Shown: in pieces, positions 1 through 5,490 of the stretch
How the letters are laid out: every line of letters starts with the position of its first letter
Position numbering within the stretch: the first letter of the stretch is position 1
Source: Sulfurimonas sp.
Lineage (GTDB): Bacteria; Campylobacterota; Campylobacteria; Campylobacterales; Sulfurimonadaceae
Assembly (NCBI GenBank): GCA_021107375.1
Contig: JAIOSY010000107.1
Coordinates: 1 to 9,390, forward strand
Direction of reading: 5' to 3'
DNA: 9,390 nt
Notes under the pieces: model-generated
What the model was told of the DNA's origin: nothing
Seen by the model: the letters and a program-made list of their open reading frames with translations, nothing else
Databases searched by the model: none
Made by a program: the position numbers and the translations under genes

Positions 1-310
1 ATGTAGTTCTTGTAGAATCAGCTAATTTTCTGGTTTCTATTTCTTCCTTTACTAAATCTCTAAAGTTAATGTCATTTGTTTCTTCTTTTTTAAAAGGGTC
101 TTTACCACTTCTAATAAGTGCTTTTAAATCTTCTAATTTTGTAACTGCTTTGGTTATTGTCTTGACCCCATATAAAACAGTTAAATTTTTCTCTATATAT
201 CTTCTTTTTTTAATTGTAAATGTTGCTAAAAAATCATCTCCACCAAGGCTATTTTTAATTTTACTAATATTTGGTTTGTTTGTTGGTATTGGTTTGTTTG
301 CTCTGGCTAT
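1..310 (-). pseudogene. Tyrosine-recombinase integrase, N-terminal part, cut by window edge; no standard start codon
   Basis: An open minus-strand frame runs from 334 to the left edge, with 103 codons from the ATA at 310-308. It begins (I/M)ARANKPIPTNKP and contains LIRSGKDPF followed by INFRDLVKEEIETRKL. This matches the N-terminal arm-binding region and the start of the core-binding domain of phage or island integrases, where a phrase like 'LIAKGIDP' precedes the SAM-like core-binding segment. The catalytic domain would lie outside the window. The frame has no ATG, GTG or TTG between its upstream stop (337-335) and position 1. A strong Shine-Dalgarno AAAGGA (322-317) sits 6 bases before ATA, exactly where ATG is expected. 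Either ATA is a very rare start or an ATG has mutated and the gene is disabled. The gene reads away from the tRNA-Val fragment at 475-518, as expected for an integrase at an element end. The integrase call is moderately sure because the catalytic residues are not visible. Confidence 0.6.
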
Positions 311-316
311 GTAATA

Positions 317-322
317 TCCTTT
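317..322 (-). promoter_or_regulatory. Shine-Dalgarno site of the integrase gene, in front of ATA
   Basis: On the minus strand AAAGGA is followed by the 6-base spacer TATTAC and then ATA GCC AGA. This spacing fixes the intended start at 310 even though the codon is ATA. No alternative start codon is present further down the visible frame. Confidence 0.55.
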
Positions 323-330
323 AAGAAATA

Positions 331-353
331 AAAGTTATGTAGAAAGTTATGTA
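331..353. repeat. Tandem direct repeat AAAGTTATGTA x2, upstream of the integrase
   Basis: The 11-mer AAAGTTATGTA occurs at 331-341 and again at 343-353, a 12-bp period, just upstream of the presumed integrase start and between it and the tRNA fragment. A related CTATGTAAT lies at 307-315. Short direct repeats between an integrase gene and its core site are often arm-type binding sites or regulator sites. That role is inferred from position only. Confidence 0.5.
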
Positions 354-474
354 TCTCATTATGCTACAAAACACCTTGTATTATCTCAAAATAATTATTA
401 GATTCTCTTTAAGTGCCTATAATATGGGAATATTAATGCTATTAAGGGATTTAAGTTTATAATATAATTCTCTA
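354..474. other. Non-coding AT-rich end of the integrated element
   Basis: No open frame of note is present between the integrase leader and the tRNA fragment. Plus-strand TATAAT hexamers at 418-423 and 458-463 resemble -10 boxes but could be incidental in such AT-rich DNA. On the minus strand TTGAGA (around 391-386) with weak downstream -10-like sequences could serve the integrase, without a convincing match. I see no D-arm or box A sequence that would complete the tRNA on its 5' side. Confidence 0.35.
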
Positions 475-518
475 TGACATGGAGGTGGTCACTGGTTCAA
501 ATCCAGTATCGAGCACCA
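475..518 (+). mobile_element. 3' half of tRNA-Val(GAC): attachment-site remnant
   Basis: The segment reads as positions 33-76 of a tRNA: U33, anticodon GAC (476-478), AT, anticodon-stem 3' strand GGAGG (481-485), variable loop TGGTC, T stem ACTGG/CCAGT around loop TTCAAAT (491-507), acceptor 3' strand ATCGAGC (508-514), discriminator A and encoded CCA (515-518). GAC followed by AT and a GG-rich stem matches tRNA-Val(GAC). The partner acceptor strand GCTCGAT, the D arm and the usual 5' anticodon stem are absent upstream. Upstream TCTCT (469-473) could still pair weakly with GGAGG, with two G-U pairs. A tRNA cut at the anticodon loop is the classic product of tyrosine-integrase insertion. The intact tRNA-Val should lie at the other end of the element, to the left. 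It is probably not functional as a tRNA. Confidence 0.75.
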
Positions 519-529
519 TACAATTATTA

Positions 530-862
530 TTAAAATCTCAATCTATTTTTCTTTCCACTTTGTTCTACCATGATTGTACTTCGTAAAATAAACAACTCTT
601 TAGAAGTTTTTTTATGTAAGATTTTTTGATATATCTCTTTTGAATTTCTTGAATCATAACCTATCGCTTCTATCTTATCTTTTTTAGAAAGAACCATGCA
701 ATTATTTGCAATTATATATAATGTTGCATCCATCCCACTTTCACCATCACTCACTGGTGCTTTTTTTAGTAACATAATACTCGGACAAGCTAATGTTTTT
801 TTTACTAAATAATCAGCCATAGAAAAAGTAAATGTTAAAAATAATACTAATATAAACTTCAT
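530..862 (-). CDS. Small secreted protein of unknown function
   Basis: This 110-residue protein has a clear Sec signal peptide: MK, a hydrophobic stretch at about 3-13, and a probable cleavage after SMA (residue 16). The mature part of about 94 residues is basic at its C-terminus and has two cysteines (in LACPS and NNCMV) that could form a periplasmic disulfide. I do not recognise a domain. The start at 862 is supported by the purine-rich AAGGGG about 7 bases upstream. The gene lies 27 bp downstream of the flavoprotein gene on the same strand and is probably co-transcribed. Its stop is about a dozen bases from the tRNA-Val remnant, so it would be the first chromosomal gene beyond the element boundary, though membership of the element cannot be excluded. 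Confidence 0.7.
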   Translation of the reverse strand: MKFILVLFLTFTFSMADYLVKKTLACPSIMLLKKAPVSDGESGMDATLYIIANNCMVLSKKDKIEAIGYDSRNSKEIYQKILHKKTSKELFILRSTIMVEQSGKKNRLRF

Positions 863-889
863 AACCCACCCCTTTTTATCTTTAGTTAA

Positions 890-2038
890 TTATATCCTAT
901 TTAATGCTTTAGCACAAACAACACCACTACTAAACGCCCACTGAAAATTATATCCACCAAGTTCACCTGTCACATCAACAACTTCACCTATAAAATATAG
1001 ATTCTCCACATGCCAAGATTCTAGTGTTTTTGGATTAAGTCCACATGCCAGAACTCCACCACGACATACTTCTGCTTTAGTAAAGCCAAAGTTTCCTGCT
1101 GGTGCGAACTCATAATTATGTATCGCTTCTAAATCTTTCTTGGCATGTGGAGTTATCTTTTTACACTCAACATCTTCAACACCAATCGCCTTTAAAATTG
1201 CCTTTGATAATCTTTTAGGAAGTGGCATTACTGAACTTAAAAGTTTTTTAGAGTTCTTAATAAGTTGAAATATATTTGTATTTGGTAAAAAATCTATACT
1301 CATATTTCCCTTTTTCCAGTATAGTGAGGCTGATAAAATTGCAGGTCCACTTATCCCTTTATGGGCAAAAAGCATCTCCTCTTTTAAGAGTTTATCTTCC
1401 ACTTTTATATTTACGAAGCAACTTAGTCCACTAAGTTCTTTCATCCAAAACTGCTCTGGTTGAAGTGTCATTCCAACAAGTGCTGGTGTAAACTCTTTTA
1501 CTTTAAGTCCAAAATCTTTTGCTATATTTAAACCAATCTCTGTTGCCCCTAGATTTTTAAAACTTTTTGCTCCAGTTGCTACTACTAACTTTTTAGCTTT
1601 TAAAACACCTCTTGAAGTTTTTACCTCAAAAATATTATCTACTTTTTTTACTTCTACTATTGTGGTATTTAACAAGGTTTCCACATGCCGAGATTGTTTC
1701 TTTAGTACATTTATAATTTCATCTGAAGATTTGCGACAAAAATAGTAACGGTTTTTACGGATTTCTGGCTCAACACCATTTCTGTCTAAAAAGTTTAACA
1801 AATCATCCCGTGAAAAACTATCAAGAGCATTGTTTACTAACTCACTATCCCCATCAAAATTATTTGCAGTAACCTCTACATTTGTGATGTTACATTTTCC
1901 ACCACCAGAGATTTTTAGTTTAGTACAAACTTTTGGATTATTATCGATTATTCCCACATGCCAAGAACTTTTTAAATGACTTGCACACATCAAAGAACTA
2001 GCCCCACCACCGAGGATTAAAACATCATATATTTTCAT
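890..2038 (-). CDS. NAD(P)/FAD-dependent oxidoreductase, YhiN/HI0933 (BaiN-like) family
   Basis: This 382-residue flavoprotein has near-normal family length. It opens with the dinucleotide-binding motif LILGGGASSLMCA (residues 7-19), then the family signature SGGGKCNITN (about 44-53), a mid-protein AHKGISGPAIL, and the C-terminal FAD-contacting GEVVDVTGELGGYNFQWA (about 350-367). Members are annotated as flavoproteins or BaiN-type reductases, and the physiological substrate here is unknown. The coding strand holds five perfect copies of the CCACATGCC word. They give S25-WHVG, SRHVE near 116-120, PHAKK near 297-301, LACG near 330-333 and SWHVE near 341-345, mostly at positions that vary in the family. 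No Shine-Dalgarno precedes the ATG. A TATAAT box ends 6 bases before it, which suggests a leaderless transcript. It is divergent from rimO and probably co-transcribed with the small secreted protein. Confidence 0.93.
   Translation of the reverse strand: MKIYDVLILGGGASSLMCASHLKSSWHVGIIDNNPKVCTKLKISGGGKCNITNVEVTANNFDGDSELVNNALDSFSRDDLLNFLDRNGVEPEIRKNRYYFCRKSSDEIINVLKKQSRHVETLLNTTIVEVKKVDNIFEVKTSRGVLKAKKLVVATGAKSFKNLGATEIGLNIAKDFGLKVKEFTPALVGMTLQPEQFWMKELSGLSCFVNIKVEDKLLKEEMLFAHKGISGPAILSASLYWKKGNMSIDFLPNTNIFQLIKNSKKLLSSVMPLPKRLSKAILKAIGVEDVECKKITPHAKKDLEAIHNYEFAPAGNFGFTKAEVCRGGVLACGLNPKTLESWHVENLYFIGEVVDVTGELGGYNFQWAFSSGVVCAKALNRI
1006..1018 (+). repeat. Dispersed word CCACATGCCAAGA, copy 1
   Basis: Exact 13-mer inside the flavoprotein gene, antisense to it. 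The coding strand gives SWHVE shortly before the conserved LYFIGE motif. Confidence 0.85.
1041..1049 (+). repeat. Dispersed word CCACATGCC, copy 2
   Basis: Exact 9-mer followed by AGAA. It lies 35 bp from copy 1 and is read in a different phase, giving LACG in the flavoprotein. Confidence 0.8.
1138..1150 (-). repeat. Dispersed word CCACATGCCAAGA, copy 3 (opposite orientation)
   Basis: Exact 13-mer on the minus strand, seen as GGCATGTGG on the plus strand. It is the only copy in this orientation and is read as P-H-A-K in the flavoprotein. Confidence 0.85.
1681..1693 (+). repeat. Dispersed word CCACATGCCGAGA, copy 4
   Basis: Exact 9-mer core with one mismatch (A to G) in the 13-base consensus, preceded by TTT. 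It is read as SRHVE in the flavoprotein. Confidence 0.82.
1954..1966 (+). repeat. Dispersed word CCACATGCCAAGA, copy 5
   Basis: Exact 13-mer in the 5' part of the flavoprotein gene. It gives SWHVG just before the strand that ends in the ribose-binding acidic residue (IID). Confidence 0.85.
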
Positions 2039-2044
2039 AAAGCA

Positions 2045-2059
2045 ATTATACTGTATAAT
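2045..2059. promoter_or_regulatory. Palindromic divergent promoter core between the flavoprotein gene and rimO
   Basis: ATTATAC-T-GTATAAT is a perfect 7-bp inverted repeat with a one-base centre. It contains TATAAT on the plus strand (2054-2059) and on the minus strand (2050-2045). The plus box would start a rimO-tilS transcript near 2066, giving a leader of about 30 bases. The minus box would start transcription at or within a base or two of the flavoprotein ATG (2038). No convincing -35 element is visible on either side. The symmetry also fits a repressor operator. Confidence 0.55.
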
Positions 2060-2083
2060 ACAAAAAAATTATATTTCTTAATC

Positions 2084-2089
2084 AAGGAA
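2084..2089 (+). promoter_or_regulatory. Shine-Dalgarno site of rimO
   Basis: AAGGAA lies 9 bases before the ATG at 2099 and confirms this start. MANNKLHIVSLGC then places the first cluster cysteine at residue 13, as usual for the family. Confidence 0.7.
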
Positions 2090-2098
2090 ACGGTAAAA

Positions 2099-3415
2099 AT
2101 GGCTAATAATAAACTTCACATAGTATCTCTAGGCTGTACAAAAAATCTTGTTGACACGGAAGTTATGCTAGGTAAACTTCAAAACTTTGAACTCACCGAT
2201 GATAACCAAAATGCTGATGTAATCATCGTAAATACATGCGGATTTATAGATGCTGCAAAAGAGGAATCTATAAATACAATTTTATCTCTGCATGAACAAA
2301 GAAAAGAAGATTCTGTTTTAGTGATGGCAGGTTGTCTTAGTGAAAGATATAAAGATGATTTAGCAACTCAAATCCCTGAGGTTGATATTTTTACTGGTGT
2401 TGGTGATTATGAAAATATTGATGAGATTTTAGCTGAGAAAAAAAGTCGTTTTTCAGAAGAAGTTTATCTAATAGATGGAGCAGAGAGAGTTGTGACTGGT
2501 TCAACTTATCATGCTTATATCAAACTCTCAGAGGGTTGTAATCAAGCATGTAGTTTTTGTGCTATTCCATCTTTTAAAGGTAAGCTAAACTCTCGTAGCT
2601 TAGACTCTATCGTTAAAGAGGTTGAGGGACTTGTAGCGAAAGGTTATTTTGATTTTTCTTTTGTATCACAAGACTCTAGTTCTTATCTTCGTGATGAAAA
2701 CATTAAAGATGGTTTATCACTTTTAATGCAAAGAATTGAGTTGATTGATGGTGTTACTTCTGCTCGTATTTTATATCTTTATCCATCTACTACCACTATA
2801 TCTTTACTTAAAAATATTGCAAAAAGTAAAATTTTTCATAACTATTTTGATATGCCGATTCAACATGTAAATGATGATATGCTTCGCATTATGAAAAGAG
2901 GATTTGGAAAAGCTCAAACTCTTGAACTTCTTAATTTTATGAAAACTTTACCAAACTCTTTTATTCGTACAAGTTTTATAGTTGGACATCCAAATGAGAC
3001 AGAGGAGATGTTTGATGAGATGTGTGAGTTTGCCCAGAGTTTTGGATTTGATAGAGTAAATGTATTTTCTTACTCTGATGAAGAGACAACTTCTGCATTT
3101 GATATGGATGAAAAAATCTCTGCTGAAGTGATTGCAAAGCGAGCTGAGATTTTAGGTGCGATAACTAATGAATGTATGCAAAAATCTTTAAAAGCAGAAG
3201 TGGGGAAAGAGATTGAACTCATTATTGATGGTGAGAGTGATGAGCATGAGTATCTTCTTAGTGCTAGAAAAACTATCTGGGCTCCTGAAATTGATGGTGA
3301 GATTTATGTCAATGATAGAACTAAAGATGAAGATTTAGAGTACGGAAAAATCTACAAGGCTAAGGTTACTGAACTTGTAGGTAATATCTTAACTGCAACA
3401 GTAGATAATGCTTAA
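2099..3415 (+). CDS. rimO: Ribosomal protein S12 methylthiotransferase RimO
   Basis: This radical-SAM enzyme adds a methylthio group to the conserved aspartate of ribosomal protein S12. At 438 residues it is full length. The N-terminal methylthiotransferase domain carries cysteines C13 (SLGCTKNLVDTE), C47 (VNTCGFI) and C79 (AGCLSERY) for one iron-sulfur cluster. The radical-SAM motif CxxxCxxC is C147/C151/C154 in EGCNQACSFC. The C-terminal about 65 residues form the TRAM domain. SLGCTKNLVDTE and the insert FKGKLNSR separate it from MiaB, which has GRN and DKSC-type motifs. Its last 8 bases overlap tilS, so the two are translationally coupled. A TATAAT at 2054-2059 and AAGGAA at 2084-2089 supply expression signals. 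It has no copy of the CCACATGCC word, unlike its neighbours. Confidence 0.97.
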   Translation: MANNKLHIVSLGCTKNLVDTEVMLGKLQNFELTDDNQNADVIIVNTCGFIDAAKEESINTILSLHEQRKEDSVLVMAGCLSERYKDDLATQIPEVDIFTGVGDYENIDEILAEKKSRFSEEVYLIDGAERVVTGSTYHAYIKLSEGCNQACSFCAIPSFKGKLNSRSLDSIVKEVEGLVAKGYFDFSFVSQDSSSYLRDENIKDGLSLLMQRIELIDGVTSARILYLYPSTTTISLLKNIAKSKIFHNYFDMPIQHVNDDMLRIMKRGFGKAQTLELLNFMKTLPNSFIRTSFIVGHPNETEEMFDEMCEFAQSFGFDRVNVFSYSDEETTSAFDMDEKISAEVIAKRAEILGAITNECMQKSLKAEVGKEIELIIDGESDEHEYLLSARKTIWAPEIDGEIYVNDRTKDEDLEYGKIYKAKVTELVGNILTATVDNA

Positions 3416-4409
3416 AAATTCAACTCTAAACACACTAAAAGCTAAGAAAAATCTTTTAGCTTTCTCAGGAGGAGTAGACTCCTCTGCTCTTTTCTTTTTG
3501 CTTTTAAAAAATAATATAAAATTTGATATTGCTATTGTAAATTACAATGTTAGAGAGCAATCTAAAGATGAAATAAAATATGCAAAAGAGTTAGCAGATA
3601 TTCACAACTCCACATGCCATATATATAATGCTCCAAAAATTGAAAAAAACTTTGAAGCAACAGCTAGAGAGATAAGATATGATTTTTTTGAAGATTTAAT
3701 CAAAGAGTTTAACTATGATAACCTCATAACAGCTCATCATCTTGGAGATAGATTTGAGTGGATGCTTATGCAATTTTGTAAAGGTGCAGGTTGCGTGGAG
3801 ATAGCTGGAATGGTTAAAGAGGTAGATAGAGGATTTTATACACTAATCAGACCTCTTCTTCATATAGATAAAAAAGAGTTACTAAATTTTTTAAATGCAA
3901 ACAAATTAAAATATTTTGAAGATGAAACAAATTTTGATGAAGATATAAAAAGAAACGAGTTTAGACATAAATACTCTACTCCACTTTTAGATAAATATCT
4001 AAGTGGAATAAAAAAAAGTTTTGATTATTTAGATGAAGATAGAGATAATCTAATTCCAGAGATTGAGTTAAAAACTATTGATGAGTTTACCTATTTTAAA
4101 AGTTCACAAAATAAAAGAGCTGATATTTTTATTATAGATAAATATCTTAAGTCACAAGGCCACATGCCAAGTTCAAGCGAAAGAGAACTTTTAAAAAGTG
4201 AAAAAACTGTAGTAATAGGTAGAAAATTTTTAATAAATCAAGATTTTGGATTTGTGTTTATTTTACCATTTACTCAAGATAGTTTTAAATTGCCAAAAGA
4301 GTTTAAAGAGGAATGTAGAGTTCTAAAAATAGAACCAAAGCTAAGAACTTATTTGTATAAAAATAAAGAGGCTTTTTTGAAAATAAAAGAATTATTTACT
4401 AGTATTTGA
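3408..4409 (+). CDS. tilS: tRNA(Ile)-lysidine synthase TilS, short form
   Basis: TilS attaches lysine to C34 of tRNA-Ile(CAU) using ATP, so that the tRNA reads AUA and not AUG. The N-type ATP-pyrophosphatase P-loop SGGVDSS is at residues 20-26. EATAREIRYDFF (83-94), AHHLGD (109-114) and the later RNEFRHKYSTPLL follow in the family order. At 333 residues it lacks most of the C-terminal tRNA-binding extension of the E. coli enzyme, as is usual in this phylum. The ATG lies within the end of rimO, an 8-base overlap. Its last 18 bases overlap the convergent PilO-like gene tail to tail, leaving no room for a separate terminator. Two CCACATGCC words are used in different phases: STCH at 68-71 and GHMP at about 251-254. 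Confidence 0.95.
   Translation: MLKNSTLNTLKAKKNLLAFSGGVDSSALFFLLLKNNIKFDIAIVNYNVREQSKDEIKYAKELADIHNSTCHIYNAPKIEKNFEATAREIRYDFFEDLIKEFNYDNLITAHHLGDRFEWMLMQFCKGAGCVEIAGMVKEVDRGFYTLIRPLLHIDKKELLNFLNANKLKYFEDETNFDEDIKRNEFRHKYSTPLLDKYLSGIKKSFDYLDEDRDNLIPEIELKTIDEFTYFKSSQNKRADIFIIDKYLKSQGHMPSSSERELLKSEKTVVIGRKFLINQDFGFVFILPFTQDSFKLPKEFKEECRVLKIEPKLRTYLYKNKEAFLKIKELFTSI
3610..3618 (+). repeat. Dispersed word CCACATGCC, copy 6
   Basis: Exact 9-mer followed by ATAT, so the 3' extension is absent. It is sense-oriented in tilS and gives STCH. Confidence 0.75.
4160..4172 (+). repeat. Dispersed word CCACATGCCAAGT, copy 7
   Basis: Exact 12-mer CCACATGCCAAG, sense-oriented in tilS, read in another phase as GHMPS. 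Confidence 0.82.
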
Positions 4410-4958
4410 TTCTGTACTATTTGTATCTTTAGAAATTCCATAAACTTTCATAGTAAAACTTGAACGAATCATCTCAGCTTCTCGCTTAAACTCTATTGGA
4501 AAATTTATACCTATTATCCAGTCACTTTTATTAACAGCATCTAAAAAATCATAAAAACTTTTTGGGGAGTTTATTTGAGATGTTGTATTTACTTCATAAA
4601 CACTAAAACTATCCTCATCTAAGCCTCTTACTTTTGGAGCGATTGTTAATGAATTAAAATAAGTTCTATTTATTTTTTGAAATCTTTTAGGGTCAAATTC
4701 TCTATCAAACGCTGTAATTATATTTCTATTTTCACTTTTTAATTCTGTTAATTTTTCTAAAACCTCATCTCTAAAATTTTCATATTTTCTAAGTTGAGTA
4801 CTCTCTTTTTTTAGTTCCACTCTTTTGTTTCTATACTCTTTACCCTCTGGTATTAAAAGTAAAAATGCAAAAATCAGCACAAAAACTAAAAGAAAAACTG
4901 ACAATAAAAGTAGATATATATTTTGTCGTGATATATTAATATTCATCTTCATTTTCAT
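4392..4958 (-). CDS. PilO-like inner-membrane protein of a type IV pilus / secretion / uptake platform
   Basis: The protein has about 188 residues. A short cytoplasmic tail is followed by one membrane helix (about 13-36, rich in L, V and F), a charged coiled-coil stretch (about 40-80), and a small C-terminal globular part. This is the PilO/GspM layout, in which a periplasmic ferredoxin-like domain pairs with PilN. The sequence is divergent, so the call rests on architecture and on being last in a PilM-PilN-PilO order. The frame can start at TTG 4961 or ATG 4958, 4952 or 4946. GGAG just upstream is best spaced for 4952 or 4958. The start overlaps the end of the PilN-like gene by roughly 17-23 bases. 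It is the last gene of the leftward operon and converges on tilS with overlapping stop codons. I see no terminator. Confidence 0.65.
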   Translation of the reverse strand: MKMKMNINISRQNIYLLLLSVFLLVFVLIFAFLLLIPEGKEYRNKRVELKKESTQLRKYENFRDEVLEKLTELKSENRNIITAFDREFDPKRFQKINRTYFNSLTIAPKVRGLDEDSFSVYEVNTTSQINSPKSFYDFLDAVNKSDWIIGINFPIEFKREAEMIRSSFTMKVYGISKDTNSTESNTSK

Positions 4959-5490
4959 CAATCTCCTCTTTTATAATTAACTCATCCTCTTTATCTGCAT
5001 AATTTGTAGATACAAATCTCAACCAACCATTTTGAGCAGGATAAAAACTACTATATGTCTTATGAAATATAGAGCGAAGTGGAGCTTGTAGCATAAAATT
5101 ATACACATCTTTATTTGGTGTTATCCCATAAAGTATAAGTCCATCTTCAAGTAATTTAGCTTCCGATAAAGTTATTCTACTTGGAACTAAATCAAACATA
5201 TTTGCTATAGAATCTTTTAAAACAGTATTTTTTGTAAATATACTTTCAGAGAGGATATTCTCTTTTTCTATAAAAGTTATCCTTTTTTGCATATTTTCTA
5301 TTTCAAGATTAACTTCCTCTTTTTGAGTAATAATTTCAATTTTATCTTGAGTAAATCTATAATCTTTAAAAACCAAAAAAGTATATGTGAAAAAAAGCAT
5401 AAAAGTTGTTATACCAAAGAAAACAATTAAGAGTTGCATCTCTGGAGTAAATATAGACTTTTTTCTTGATTTTATATAACTATATTTCAT
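4936..5490 (-). CDS. PilN-like inner-membrane protein of a type IV pilus / secretion / uptake platform
   Basis: The protein has 184 residues: a basic cytoplasmic N-terminus (KSRKK), one membrane helix at about 19-42, a coiled coil at about 48-80, then a globular domain. The phrase VPSRITLSEAKLLEDGLILYG matches the PilN pattern 'P..v.L..i...g..i.l.G' that precedes the ferredoxin-like fold. The C-terminal dozen residues are strongly acidic (EEIDENEDE). In type IV pili, PilN binds PilM through its cytoplasmic N-terminus and PilO in the periplasm, linking the motor to the secretin. Its ATG overlaps the stop of the PilM-like gene (ATGA), indicating translational coupling. The family call is moderately sure from motif, topology and gene order. 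Confidence 0.7.
   Translation of the reverse strand: MKYSYIKSRKKSIFTPEMQLLIVFFGITTFMLFFTYTFLVFKDYRFTQDKIEIITQKEEVNLEIENMQKRITFIEKENILSESIFTKNTVLKDSIANMFDLVPSRITLSEAKLLEDGLILYGITPNKDVYNFMLQAPLRSIFHKTYSSFYPAQNGWLRFVSTNYADKEDELIIKEEIDENEDEY

Noticed and set aside
69..314. Plus-strand open frame of 81 codons with a hydrophobic product
   Set aside because: It is the antisense shadow of the integrase-like minus-strand frame, which has recognisable family phrases. No ribosome-binding site supports the plus frame.
400..518. A complete tRNA gene ending at 518
   Set aside because: No acceptor 5' strand complementary to ATCGAGC and no D arm or box A were found upstream; only the 3' half is present.
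485..530. T-arm hairpin as a transcription terminator for the leftward genes
   Set aside because: The hairpin belongs to the tRNA remnant and is not followed by a U-run in the leftward direction.
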